NCBI RefSeq assembly: GCF_003668635.1
Contig: NZ_RCWH01000001.1
Span: 310,001 to 374,000, forward strand
From: Planomicrobium sp. Y74
GTDB taxonomy: Bacteria; Bacillota; Bacilli; Bacillales_A; Planococcaceae
Length of the DNA: 64,000 bases
Direction of reading: 5' to 3'
Positions 42,068 through 51,711 of the stretch are shown here, piece by piece; within the stretch, counting starts at the first letter, position 1; each line of letters begins with the position of its first letter. Both the position numbers and the translations under genes were made by a program. A model generated the notes under the pieces. The model had not been told where the DNA came from, did no database searches, and worked only from the letters and a program-made list of their open reading frames with translations.

Positions 42068-44413
42068 TTATCCCAAGTTGATCAGTTTTAAAAATCGTTC
42101 CACCATTTTTCTACTGATTTTTCCTTGTGTAAACCCAGGAATCTGCCGGAAAGGCATATTCATGACAAACATAACGTTATTAGCTTTCAAGGGCTGTCCT
42201 GCCAGGAACAAATTCTTCTGGACCAGCAGAACCAGATGGTATAACCACTTACCTGCCCCTTTTTTGTATCGGCCTTGTGCTATCGTGTCATTAAAACCAA
42301 GCTTTTTCTTTCTATCCCATAAAGGGGGAGTCGGTGTATATCCGAGCAGCCGATGGAATTCCCCGTCTCCAACTTGATGGACATTCGCCTCATAATAATG
42401 CTCGAATAGATTTTTATCGAAAGGATGCGCTGCATCATCACCTTCTATATCAATCCTGTCTATCAAACGGATATCTTCAATAGAGCTTCCTACTTGAAGT
42501 TCATATTTGCCGCTTTCAACTGACCAATCATTAATTGATGGATTAAAATAAGCGAAGGCATGGTTATCGAAATCAATCTTCACCTGTTTTTCTTCATCAG
42601 GCTCTAAATGAACTTTTGCGAACCCCTTCAATTCCTTGTTGGCACGAAAAACATTTGATGATAATGGTTTCATATACAGTTGGGCAATCTCTTCCCCAGC
42701 TGCATTCCCTACATTTTTAACGGTGAAAGATACCTGATTATCGGTTATGTGCATGTTGCCGTATTCAAATTTGGTGTATGAAAGTCCATGTCCAAAAGGA
42801 AACAGAACCGGTAGATTGACCGTGTCAAAATAACGATATCCGATATAAATACTTTCTCTGTGTTCTGCAGTAGCTTCTAAACCCGGAAAATACGGTGCAG
42901 ATGACACATCTTCATAGGCAATCGGATAGGTTTCAGCCAGTTTCCCGCTTGGATTGCAATCACCAAGCAGTACATCCCTGATTGCTGACGCGCCTCCCTG
43001 TCCGCCGAGATAACTATGCAAAATACCTTTTACCTCTTTGACAAAAGGCATTTCAATAGCCGCGCCTCCAGACAGAACAACAACGATATTATCATGAATC
43101 AGAGAGAGTTCATTGACCAATGAAACCTGGTTATCACGAAGTTTCATATCTTTTCTATCGATGCCTTCCGCTTCGCTGCCCTCGTCAAGTCCTAGGAATA
43201 ACAGCACTGTGTCCGCCTTTTCCGCAAGTCTCAACGCCTTGTTCTCCAACTCTGCGTTCTTCTTGCCGTAACGCTTGAAACCTTGCTCATAACCGATAAC
43301 GTTCAAAGGGGACTCATTCAATAGTTCAAGTGCATTGTCCAGCTTTGTCGGGTTGATCAGAGAGCTTCCCGCTCCCTGATATCGTGGCGTCTTCGCGAAA
43401 TCTCCAATGATCGCTATTTTCTGCTGTTTATCCAAGGGAAGAATGTTTTCATCATTTTTAAGTAGTACGAGAGACCTTCTTGCTGCCTCTATCGCTTTTT
43501 GGTGATGTTCTTCCCAGTCAATTTCTTCTGTTTGTTCCAGCGATTTCCGGGTTTCAAAAACTAAGGCCAGCACTCGCGCTACACTTTCATCCAGGATTTC
43601 TTCTGCGAGTTCACCGGATTTCACCGCTTCTACTATCTCCTGATCTGTTATTCCGCCAGAGGAAGGCATTTCCAGCTGGTTTCCGGCTATCAGACCTTTT
43701 ACACGATCATTATTGCCTCCCCAATCTGTCACTAATATCCCTTCAAAGTCCCATTCACCATAAAGGATATCATTCATTAAATGGGTATTTTCATTGGCGA
43801 ATTCACCGTTCACCTTATTGTACGAAGACATGATTGTTTTCGGTTTGCTTTCTTCTACTACATAACGAAATGCTTCAAGGTATAATTCCCGCAATGCCCG
43901 CTCATCTACTACTTCGTCGATTGTCATTCTCATATGCTCCTGGCTATTGACTGCATAATGCTTCGGGCTTGCCGCGATGCCGTTCGATTGAATGCCGCCC
44001 ACCATATTGGCGGCAAGTTTACCGCTCAGGAAAGGATCTTCTGAGAAATATTCAAAATTCCTGCCAGCCAGTGGATTTCTTTTGATGTTCAAACCTGGGC
44101 CAAGCAATACGCTGACTTTTTCTGCAGCAGCCTCTTTTCCTATTAACCTGCCCACTTCGTGGAGCAAATCGACATCCCAACTATTAGCCAGTGTCGCTGC
44201 AGGCGGAAAGCAGGTCGCCGGCAAACTTTTATTCAGTCCAAGATGGTCAGCCTTCCCACCTTGCTTCCGCAGACCATGGGGGCCATCCGTCAGCATTATG
44301 GATGGAATGTCCAGCCTTTCAATCGACTTGGTATTCCAAAAGTTTCCGCCGGACATTAAAGATGCTTTTTCTTCCAGCGTCATTTTATTGATTAATTCCT
44401 GATAATTTATCAT
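42068..44413 (-). CDS. Glycoside hydrolase family 3 (beta-glucosidase-like), cytoplasmic
   Basis: 781 residues in the usual GH3 order. TIM barrel (residues ~1-300) with RLDIPSIMLTDGPHGLR, NPLAGRNFEYFSEDP and the nucleophile region FEGILVTDWGG (Asp), then the C-terminal alpha/beta sandwich (~320-550: IAIIGDFAKTPRYQGAGSS and GLDEGSEAEGIDRKDM) and a fibronectin-III-like domain (~580-660: KNVGNAAGEEIAQLYM). No signal peptide, so it acts inside the cell. ATG at 44413 directly follows the stop of the upstream GH3 gene. Confidence 0.9.
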   Translation of the reverse strand: MINYQELINKMTLEEKASLMSGGNFWNTKSIERLDIPSIMLTDGPHGLRKQGGKADHLGLNKSLPATCFPPAATLANSWDVDLLHEVGRLIGKEAAAEKVSVLLGPGLNIKRNPLAGRNFEYFSEDPFLSGKLAANMVGGIQSNGIAASPKHYAVNSQEHMRMTIDEVVDERALRELYLEAFRYVVEESKPKTIMSSYNKVNGEFANENTHLMNDILYGEWDFEGILVTDWGGNNDRVKGLIAGNQLEMPSSGGITDQEIVEAVKSGELAEEILDESVARVLALVFETRKSLEQTEEIDWEEHHQKAIEAARRSLVLLKNDENILPLDKQQKIAIIGDFAKTPRYQGAGSSLINPTKLDNALELLNESPLNVIGYEQGFKRYGKKNAELENKALRLAEKADTVLLFLGLDEGSEAEGIDRKDMKLRDNQVSLVNELSLIHDNIVVVLSGGAAIEMPFVKEVKGILHSYLGGQGGASAIRDVLLGDCNPSGKLAETYPIAYEDVSSAPYFPGLEATAEHRESIYIGYRYFDTVNLPVLFPFGHGLSYTKFEYGNMHITDNQVSFTVKNVGNAAGEEIAQLYMKPLSSNVFRANKELKGFAKVHLEPDEEKQVKIDFDNHAFAYFNPSINDWSVESGKYELQVGSSIEDIRLIDRIDIEGDDAAHPFDKNLFEHYYEANVHQVGDGEFHRLLGYTPTPPLWDRKKKLGFNDTIAQGRYKKGAGKWLYHLVLLVQKNLFLAGQPLKANNVMFVMNMPFRQIPGFTQGKISRKMVERFLKLINLG

Positions 44414-47191
44414 TTACTCCACCTTATTCGTCTGTAGGATATAGTAGAAAATATTATGGGCAGCATTTCGCAAAGCAATAGTGGTTCCTGCTCTATCTTG
44501 CTCCATATAACTTGCCAGTTCTTTTTCATATTTGTTCTGCATAGGGAAATTGAAAGGACCTGCTAGCATCAAGTCGTTACCGGCCTCAACAGCTTGAAGT
44601 GCGTTAAAGTGATTGCCTTGCGGCCCAATTCCAGCATCGGTGATCACAAATCCTTCAAAGCCCCATTCTTCGCGCAAGATTTCTGTCAGCAGCGCATAAC
44701 TGCCTCCGGCCCAAGTAGTGCCGATGCGATTAAAGGCGGACATCGCTCCGTGTGGATCTCCTTCTTTAACCGTTATTTCGAACGGCTCCAAATAAATTTC
44801 ACGCAGCGACTGTTCAGTAGCCCATACATATAAACCATTGTTTGCGCGGTTTGTCTCCTGATCGTTTGCAGCAAAATGCTTGAATACTGCTACAGTTCCT
44901 GTACTTTGCAGACCTCTAGTGTAGGCTGCTGCCATTTTACCCGAAATGTAGGGGTCTTCTGAATAGTACTCAAAGTTTCTTCCGCCAAGCGGAGAACGGT
45001 GCATATTCATGGAAGGTGCATATACAGCGTCTACATCGTAGGCTACCGCTTCTTGTCCCATTGCCACACCCATTTCTTCGATCAGTTCATCATTAAAGGT
45101 CGAAGCGGCATTTACCCCCACTGGGAATGCGACCGATGACCAAGCTTCAAAAAAATTACGGATACTGGCTGGTCCGTCATATATACTTGTTGCAGGCACG
45201 CCGATCCGTTTTATCGGAGTTGTCCAATACCCTCCGTCGCCCGCAAGTTGTATCATTTCTTCCGCGGTCAACTGATCCAAAAATTCATGCCATAGCGGAT
45301 CGGAATAATCCAAACCTTTCAGATCTTCAAGCATTATTCCGTTGTCCGCGTCTGTCGCAGGCATTTTCTGCGTAGATGGGACATGCTCATACTCCGCTGT
45401 TTCTACGACTGCGTCAGGAATCAGGAAGTCATCTCCCGACGGTTCTGTTGGAAACGTCTCTTCTGGATTGGCTCTTGATAAGTACTCCAGTCTGCCATCA
45501 GCCCCGTCGAATCGGTTGGCGATTTCCACTCCTGTGGTTTCATCCACATCATACACTATTGTTTCTTCTACCTCGAATGCAAGTTCTTCTTCGATTTCAC
45601 GAATGTTCCGCGCCACCTTGACTTGATAATTACCTTCTTCAAGTACCCATGCTTGCGCTTCCATCTGGTCATAAGAAGACATATCTCTCGTTGCAAAATT
45701 CACCGTTACCGTTTCTGATTGTCCCGGTTCCAGCTCACTCGTTTTTGCATAACCCGCCAATTCAATACTTGATTTTTCAATGCCGCCTTCCGTGTATGGG
45801 GCCGTGAAATAAACTTGGACGACTTCTTTTGCTTTGGAGTCTCCAGTATTTGTAACTTCTACATCAACTGACATTTCCTCTTCATTGAAATCATTTGACA
45901 CCACTTCCCAATCGAAAGTTGTGTACGACAACCCATAACCAAATGGGAATTGGACAGTTTCTTCATATTCTTCTTCGCTTAAGAAAGTTTCATAATAACG
46001 ATAACCAACATAGATTCCTTCCAGGTTATTGGTGAAATAACGGCTTGCCGGCTCGCCATTTTCATTTACATATTGAAAATCCCCTGTATTTAAAACTGCC
46101 GGGTTGCTCTCAACATTGTATGCATAAGTATCAACCAATCGGCCTGACGGCGAGTTTTCTCCAGTAAGGGTTCTGGCAATGGCATGGGTGCCGTATTTAC
46201 CCGGTGCACCGATCCATAAAACACTTTCAATATTTTCATAGTCCTCAATAAATCCAAGCTCAAATGCATTTACCGTATTGGCCATCAAGATGATATGTTC
46301 AAAGTTTTCATTCAACAATTCAATTGTCGCTTTCTCATCTTCTGTCAACCTGACTTTATCAACCGTTAGATCAATGGCTTCTGAACCTGTTCTCGAAATG
46401 ACATATAGGGCCGTATCGGAAAAATTCAATGCCTCTTCCATCACTTCATCAGAAAGTTCACTTACCGGCATTTCATCAGTCGAGCTTGGGAAAAATGAAA
46501 GTGCGTTTGGCAATAACGTCCCAAGCATCGACTTGTCAGGCTTGGTAAATTCTTCTGTGCTCGCTTCATCTTCATAAGCGGAATTACTGTAGAGTTTGAA
46601 GAGTGTTTCATTATAAGCAATTCCCTCTTGATCAAAAGCCGTGAATAAATCATCTACAGTTGAACTGTCGATTGCGCCCGCTCCACCTCCACCGAATATC
46701 GGCTTTGCGGCACCTGAGCCAAATACGTTAATTTTTTTATCGTTTTCAAGTGGAAGTAAAGCGTTTTCATTTTCCAGTAAGACAATACTTTCAGCCATGA
46801 CATTTTCTGCAATTTCCCTAGAATAATCCGCTGCGCTTTCCTGTTCCTCAGTCATCGGAGCCGTTGCGCTGCTGTACCAACTGAAGAAAGTGCCACTGAT
46901 AAGAAGGACGATTGCCGCAACTGCGCCTACTATATAAGGGCGTCTTTTAATCTTTTTGAATTTTTTATATCCTTTTTTCTTTGCCTTTCTTTCTTTTTTA
47001 TCAGGAGTTGACTTGATATCTTGTTTCCACCGCTTAATCTCATTCTTATTATCCTGTTTACTGGCTGCCTTTTCCTCTTTAGGCAAGTCTCTTCTGTGTT
47101 TTTTATCTGCCTTGAATTTCTTTACTTTTTCTTTACCCTCTGCCTTGTATTGTTTTACAAGCAATTTATACTTTGGTCTTTCCATGTTCAA
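44414..47191 (-). CDS. Membrane-anchored GH3 enzyme with permuted domain order
   Basis: 925 residues from a TTG at 47191 (AAGG 7 nt upstream; ATG 47185 is possible). A Lys-rich ~85-residue N-terminal region (EGKEKVKKFKADKKHRR), one TM helix (PYIVGAVAAIVLLISGTFFS), then in order: GH3 C-terminal sandwich with LPLENDKKINVFGSGAAKPI, FnIII-like domain (NTGDSKAKEVVQVYF), and last the TIM barrel with SPLGGRNFEYYSEDP and the nucleophile FEGFVITDAG. The order is reversed from normal GH3. The basic tail would lie in the cytoplasm, the enzyme outside. It feeds the co-transcribed intracellular GH3. Confidence 0.85.
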   Translation of the reverse strand: MNMERPKYKLLVKQYKAEGKEKVKKFKADKKHRRDLPKEEKAASKQDNKNEIKRWKQDIKSTPDKKERKAKKKGYKKFKKIKRRPYIVGAVAAIVLLISGTFFSWYSSATAPMTEEQESAADYSREIAENVMAESIVLLENENALLPLENDKKINVFGSGAAKPIFGGGGAGAIDSSTVDDLFTAFDQEGIAYNETLFKLYSNSAYEDEASTEEFTKPDKSMLGTLLPNALSFFPSSTDEMPVSELSDEVMEEALNFSDTALYVISRTGSEAIDLTVDKVRLTEDEKATIELLNENFEHIILMANTVNAFELGFIEDYENIESVLWIGAPGKYGTHAIARTLTGENSPSGRLVDTYAYNVESNPAVLNTGDFQYVNENGEPASRYFTNNLEGIYVGYRYYETFLSEEEYEETVQFPFGYGLSYTTFDWEVVSNDFNEEEMSVDVEVTNTGDSKAKEVVQVYFTAPYTEGGIEKSSIELAGYAKTSELEPGQSETVTVNFATRDMSSYDQMEAQAWVLEEGNYQVKVARNIREIEEELAFEVEETIVYDVDETTGVEIANRFDGADGRLEYLSRANPEETFPTEPSGDDFLIPDAVVETAEYEHVPSTQKMPATDADNGIMLEDLKGLDYSDPLWHEFLDQLTAEEMIQLAGDGGYWTTPIKRIGVPATSIYDGPASIRNFFEAWSSVAFPVGVNAASTFNDELIEEMGVAMGQEAVAYDVDAVYAPSMNMHRSPLGGRNFEYYSEDPYISGKMAAAYTRGLQSTGTVAVFKHFAANDQETNRANNGLYVWATEQSLREIYLEPFEITVKEGDPHGAMSAFNRIGTTWAGGSYALLTEILREEWGFEGFVITDAGIGPQGNHFNALQAVEAGNDLMLAGPFNFPMQNKYEKELASYMEQDRAGTTIALRNAAHNIFYYILQTNKVE

Positions 47192-47348
47192 TTCACACCC
47201 TTTATTATTTTTTACAATTCCAAGTAAGAAAAATCATTCTATTTCCTCGATTGACATATTCTTAACAGTCTTCTTAGTAAATATAGAATTATTCGACAAT
47301 AATAGCATTCCAATATAATAGATTTTCTGTTCCGATTTTTGACATCAT

Positions 47349-47384
47349 TAAAAATAGCACCCTTCTATGTTAATGAAGAATGCC
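47349..47384 (-). terminator. Terminator between the AraC-GH39 gene and the GH3 pair
   Basis: On the minus strand GCATTCTTC pairs with GAAGGGTGC (two G-U pairs) around a 9-nt loop, followed by TATTTTT. Confidence 0.65.
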
Positions 47385-47466
47385 TAATCCGTTTTTTTAT
47401 TTCATTCGTTTGGATGTCGTTCCATTTTTACGAAAATGTTTTGTCTGCAGTAATAGAATAATTTCT

Positions 47467-49980
47467 TTAGTATTTCTTCTTGATTTCTATCAACTGAATC
47501 TCATGTGGATGTAATTCCGTGTGAAGCAGTATCTCATTATTAATAATTAACGGTTGTACGTGTACTCCCGGTTCAGCCCGGCTTTTGAGATAATTGACAG
47601 AACTGGCATCCATCTCATCCGGAGCGCCCATCTTAACCCAGGCATCAAACGAAGAACCTTGATCTCTGTTTACAATCTGTTTCTTCATCGTGAATTCACC
47701 TTCAAGTCCGCGCAGTTTCAATTGATAAGATTTTATTCTCTCATTTTCAAATACAGTATATCGGCTTGTCGAAGATAATTGCGAAGAATCGAATGTCCTA
47801 TATAACTTATTGGGATGACTGTAGTTGTACAGCAAAATCTGATAATTGTTGCCTCTTTTAGTGACAATCAAGTCTTCTTCCTGTAAGACCAACTCATCTC
47901 CAAGTTTATTCAAGAAGTAGTATGCATGATATCCAGCCTTCTTAACCCCATTGTAAGTCATTAATCCAAATCCGCCATGGAACATTGGTTGTTCAAGTTG
48001 AAATTCTTCAAAAATATCTGTAAAGGTCCAATAACCCATGCCGGTTACTTTAGAGGCGTTCTCTACTGCTGTCTTGACGATAAAAGCAGCCATGTAGCAA
48101 GTATCTTGCAATAAGTCCCTACTGTTTATATTGCCGTTCCATTCAGTAATCCACAGTTCATCGGGAACAAATGAAAAGCTTTTGCTTTTCATGATGGCAT
48201 GATCAATGCTTTTTGAAATATGGTTTTGATCCCCCAACATAATGGTGCCATTTTTTGAAAAAATCCCAATCGGATTTTCTGCAATATTTACATTTTCTAG
48301 TGCTGACAGCAGTTTGTTATCTGGCTCGGTATTCCGGTCCAAGTTATATACATGAAAAGAGAAGAAATCCAGACCAATCTCTTTTTCTTTAAGAAAAGCT
48401 TCGAGCCCTGTCAGCCAGGAAGTATCCGAAATATTCATGATACCAAATCCGCCGAGCTTTATATCTTGATCAATTGCTTTAATAACTTTATAGCTTTCAG
48501 TATATAATTCAAAAAACTCCTCTTTCGTTCCACTCCAAAAACTTTTCACTTCCGGTTCGTTCCAAAATTCAAAGTACCAGGACCTTATTTCCATCAATCC
48601 ATAACGGTTGATCAAATGCTTAAAAAAGGCTTCCAGCATTTCCAGCCAGCGTCCCATATCCTTTGGAGGTGAAATAACTGCATTCCACCAAAAAATTTTG
48701 TCTGGCGCTGCTGCCAAATCTGTTGGCATGAAGCCGATTTCGACAAAAGGTTTTATGTCGGCTCCTAAGAGATTATCAATAATTCCGTCTGTATGATTGA
48801 AGTTAAAATAATAAGACCCGTCGGGTTTTTCATTATATACAAGGAGTTGATCTGCAAAAATTCCATGGAATCGGATAAACTCAAAATTGATTTCGTTTTG
48901 GATTTGCATTAACTGCTCCGTGAAATCCTTTCTAAGTGCATGTGCAGCAAAACCGAAAGTAATGAGCTTAGTGAAGGAGTAATGAAGAGGATTTGCAACT
49001 TGATTGAACTCCACGCTAACTGTTCGGTCAGCCACCATCAACATTCCTGCTTTACCTTTTGGTTCCAAGTATGTAAATAATGTTGCAAGAGATTCTTTAC
49101 TGTTAATACTTAAATAATCTTTCGGCACACTTTTCTCAACACTGAATTTGTATTGTTCACGATACTGCAATGGTGTTATTCCTAATACTTCCTTGAAAAC
49201 TCGATAATAAGCCTTGCTGTCAGGAAAACCGGACTTAAGTGCGGTTTCGATAATTGTGTCATCTGTTGTACGCAAAGTCATTAGCGACTTATTTAAACGC
49301 ATACTATCCAATTTTTTCTTCAGTGTTTCACCGGTATTCGCTTTGAAATACCTCGATAAATATTGAGGATTCAAAGCAAATTCTTCCGCAATGTCCTGTA
49401 AACCCAGTTGCGAGTCCATGCAGTGGCTATTCATATATTTTAAAATTTCCAGCATACGGGAATCATTCCCCGCCGACTTGTCGCCTTTATTCGTGGCTAC
49501 CTCGAAATACTCCATAAGAATCACGATTAAATCGATTAACAACTTCTCTGTTTTCAACTGATACAAGTTCTTTTTATTCAAAATTAGATCCATGAGATTT
49601 GCCAGGATATATTTAATCTCATCCAAGGCAAACTCTGTCGCCTCGTTTGCTTGACTGGAATTCAAATAAAACTTTTTACCTTTTAAGTTAACGTTATACT
49701 TTTTGAAATACTCAATGTCCATTTGAAAAGCCAGTACTTGTGTACTGCCAAAATCTGTTCTCGAGTCAATAAAATGGAGTTCATTTTCATTAACTAGAAA
49801 AATATCTCCCTTTTCAAGCGAATAGCTGTCGCGGTTTATCCTGATTTCCAGGGAGCCTTCCAAAACGAAAAGAATTTCAATATCTTCGTGCCAATGATAA
49901 GGGAAACTTTCTACGGTCTGAGTGAATACTTTAATGGGGACATCGCTTTGATAATTTATCTGCTCATATTGCTGATACAT
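47467..49980 (-). CDS. AraC-type regulator fused to a GH39-like glycosidase domain
   Basis: 837 residues. N-terminal cupin ligand domain (1-150: FPYHWHEDIEILFVLEGSLE), AraC helix-turn-helix pair (~175-280: LGLQDIAEEFALNPQYLSRY and TIIETALKSGFPDSKAYYRV), then ~550 residues like GH39 beta-xylosidases with the acid/base WYFEFWNEPEV and nucleophile ELWITEWNGN both present. No signal peptide, so it is intracellular; the glycosidase-like part probably senses or cuts a glycoside. It lies just upstream of the GH3/GH3/ROK genes on the same strand and is their likely regulator. Confidence 0.85.
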   Translation of the reverse strand: MYQQYEQINYQSDVPIKVFTQTVESFPYHWHEDIEILFVLEGSLEIRINRDSYSLEKGDIFLVNENELHFIDSRTDFGSTQVLAFQMDIEYFKKYNVNLKGKKFYLNSSQANEATEFALDEIKYILANLMDLILNKKNLYQLKTEKLLIDLIVILMEYFEVATNKGDKSAGNDSRMLEILKYMNSHCMDSQLGLQDIAEEFALNPQYLSRYFKANTGETLKKKLDSMRLNKSLMTLRTTDDTIIETALKSGFPDSKAYYRVFKEVLGITPLQYREQYKFSVEKSVPKDYLSINSKESLATLFTYLEPKGKAGMLMVADRTVSVEFNQVANPLHYSFTKLITFGFAAHALRKDFTEQLMQIQNEINFEFIRFHGIFADQLLVYNEKPDGSYYFNFNHTDGIIDNLLGADIKPFVEIGFMPTDLAAAPDKIFWWNAVISPPKDMGRWLEMLEAFFKHLINRYGLMEIRSWYFEFWNEPEVKSFWSGTKEEFFELYTESYKVIKAIDQDIKLGGFGIMNISDTSWLTGLEAFLKEKEIGLDFFSFHVYNLDRNTEPDNKLLSALENVNIAENPIGIFSKNGTIMLGDQNHISKSIDHAIMKSKSFSFVPDELWITEWNGNINSRDLLQDTCYMAAFIVKTAVENASKVTGMGYWTFTDIFEEFQLEQPMFHGGFGLMTYNGVKKAGYHAYYFLNKLGDELVLQEEDLIVTKRGNNYQILLYNYSHPNKLYRTFDSSQLSSTSRYTVFENERIKSYQLKLRGLEGEFTMKKQIVNRDQGSSFDAWVKMGAPDEMDASSVNYLKSRAEPGVHVQPLIINNEILLHTELHPHEIQLIEIKKKY

Positions 49981-50081
49981 GTAGTTTCTTCTCCTTTTGG
50001 AAATTTAACTTAATGTAGCATACCAAGAATACTGAAACAACTCGACAGAATATACCTGCTTGTATAGGCTTTAGAAGAAAA

Positions 50082-50684
50082 TTATTTTGCTAAACCTTTT
50101 TTAAGCAGTTCCAACTCTATTTTGTATTGGGCAACCGCTTCTTCCAGCGCTAAGTCTTTTGCAAACTTTCCAATCCAGTTGCGCATCGTCACAGCGAAAA
50201 GGATTTTCAGCAAGTGATTGAACTCATTTTCGTTTTGAATATTAAGTGCCGACCGATCAATCAAGCTTTTCAATTGTTCAAAACTTTCTCCGTTTTCCCC
50301 TTCCTCTAATACTTGAGCTAAAGCCAGTTCAGTTTTGTCGGTCATATTAAGGAAGATATTCTTTGTGAAACCTGACATGTCCGGCATTTTTAATACCGAA
50401 ATATAAAATTCCGTAATTGAATCGAACATTTCCCCGTTATTCCGTTTTAAAATAGCGGCAAACTCATCCCTTCTTTTTTGAGCCAATCCGTTCAGTAGAA
50501 ATATATATAAATCTTCTTTGTCCTCAAAATACTGATAGAAACTACCTCTTGGAATACCAGCATTCTTTACAATATTCGCTATGGAAACGTCATAGAAAGG
50601 AACTGCTGAAAATTCACCTTGTGCTGCCTCAATCAATTTTTGCTTCTTTTCTTTTTTTAAATTGTAGAACGTCACTTTCGGCAT
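50082..50684 (-). CDS. TetR-family regulator
   Basis: 200 residues. The N-terminal helix-turn-helix VSIANIVKNAGIPRGSFYQY followed by FEDKEDLY is the TetR signature; the C-terminal ~140 residues are helical and would bind a ligand. It follows the alarmone synthetase gene by 23 bp, so it is probably co-transcribed and a good candidate for binding the TGACAnnnTGTCA sites upstream of that gene. Confidence 0.85.
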   Translation of the reverse strand: MPKVTFYNLKKEKKQKLIEAAQGEFSAVPFYDVSIANIVKNAGIPRGSFYQYFEDKEDLYIFLLNGLAQKRRDEFAAILKRNNGEMFDSITEFYISVLKMPDMSGFTKNIFLNMTDKTELALAQVLEEGENGESFEQLKSLIDRSALNIQNENEFNHLLKILFAVTMRNWIGKFAKDLALEEAVAQYKIELELLKKGLAK

Positions 50685-50707
50685 ACTTCATCTCTCTTCC
50701 CATTAAC

Positions 50708-51448
50708 TTAGAATTTAAAGTTTTTCAATGAAAAACTTTCTGGCAGATGGAAACGTTCATTGCTTATCAGCAATTCCCGAAAGTCTTCATCTGCTCCGAC
50801 TTTGTCCTTCAACTTATCCATTTCTTTATGGATATTCTCCATTTTTTTGTCCAGATGAGCAGCAGAATCTGCAGCTTCCCTTAGCTCTTGTAAAATCTCG
50901 GCCGGAACTTCCTTATTATATTTATAATATATTTTATGTTCTAGACTGGCCCAAAAGTCCATGGCAATGGTCCGAATTTGTACTTCCACGCAAACATCTT
51001 CTACCCCATCCGACATATAGACCGGCACCTCCAGCAATAAATGAAGACTTCGATAACCGTTCCTTTTCGGATTTTTAATATAATCTTTTTCTGCTAAAAC
51101 CTTCATGTCCTGCTGATTTTTCAACATTTCACTCAATTCATAGATATCTGTTTCAAAAGAACAGATGATTCGGATACCAGCAATATCCCGAATATGTTCT
51201 TTAATAGTAGGTATAGATAGTTCCAGGTTTTTTTTCTCTATTTTTCTGAAGATACTTTCAGGAGATTTTATACGGGAATTAACGTTTTCAATTGGATTAT
51301 AATCATGGATTAAATGAAATTCCTGCTTTAAAATATCTACTTTTGTGTTGATTTCATCCAAGGCGAATTTATACCTCATCAAGAACCGCATCAATTCTTT
51401 TTTAATTAATTTCATTCGGTTGATCTCGGTTGATAATTCACTCTCCAT
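50708..51448 (-). CDS. Small alarmone synthetase (RelP/YwaC type)
   Basis: 246 residues, with the (p)ppGpp synthetase domain only and no hydrolase, TGS or ACT domain. Motifs IKEHIRDIAGIRIICSFETD, DYIKNPKRNGYRSLHLLLEV and VEVQIRTIAMDFWASLEHKI are the synthetase active site and match YwaC (SasA/RelP) more closely than YjbM, including the N-terminal YKFALDEINTKVDILKQEF stretch. It makes (p)ppGpp from ATP and GTP/GDP under envelope or other stress. ATG at 51448 with AAAGGGG upstream. Operon with the TetR gene. Confidence 0.85.
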   Translation of the reverse strand: MESELSTEINRMKLIKKELMRFLMRYKFALDEINTKVDILKQEFHLIHDYNPIENVNSRIKSPESIFRKIEKKNLELSIPTIKEHIRDIAGIRIICSFETDIYELSEMLKNQQDMKVLAEKDYIKNPKRNGYRSLHLLLEVPVYMSDGVEDVCVEVQIRTIAMDFWASLEHKIYYKYNKEVPAEILQELREAADSAAHLDKKMENIHKEMDKLKDKVGADEDFRELLISNERFHLPESFSLKNFKF

Positions 51449-51482
51449 AACTAAATCCCCTTTTCTTCAATTTTTTCTTTCA

Positions 51483-51495
51483 TGACAACGTGTCA
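51483..51495. promoter_or_regulatory. Operator-like palindrome O1, TGACAnnnTGTCA
   Basis: TGACA-ACG-TGTCA lies 35 bp upstream of the alarmone synthetase start. It forms, with the second site 60 bp away, a larger inverted repeat with 18-bp arms (one mismatch). Confidence 0.65.
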
Positions 51496-51541
51496 CTTCC
51501 TAAGTAGACTATACATAAAAATAATCTATAAAGCTACAAAA

Positions 51542-51570
51542 GTGACACGCTGTCATGTGCGGTATATAAT
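51542..51570 (+). promoter_or_regulatory. Sigma-A promoter of the Spx-like gene
   Basis: GTGACA (51542-51547), a 17-bp spacer and TATAAT (51565-51570). The -35 lies inside the second operator-like palindrome, so a bound repressor would block it. Confidence 0.65.
51543..51555. promoter_or_regulatory. Operator-like palindrome O2, TGACAnnnTGTCA
   Basis: TGACA-CGC-TGTCA with the same 5-3-5 layout as O1, centre-to-centre distance 60 bp. It overlaps the -35 of the divergent Spx-like gene. Confidence 0.65.
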
Positions 51571-51711
51571 CTAATAAATAAATTATTAATCGACTAGTTG
51601 GGGTAGATTTGTTTTAGGATTTACAGTCTACAGACATTGACCAAAGCATTAATTCCGTTTTTGGAGTCAGAAAATGTATACGTGAAAATCATTTGAAAGG
51701 GATGTGCTCAT

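Noticed and set aside
43480-44402. Several + strand open frames opposite the GH3 gene
   Set aside because: All lie antisense to a clearly coding GH3 sequence and lack start signals.
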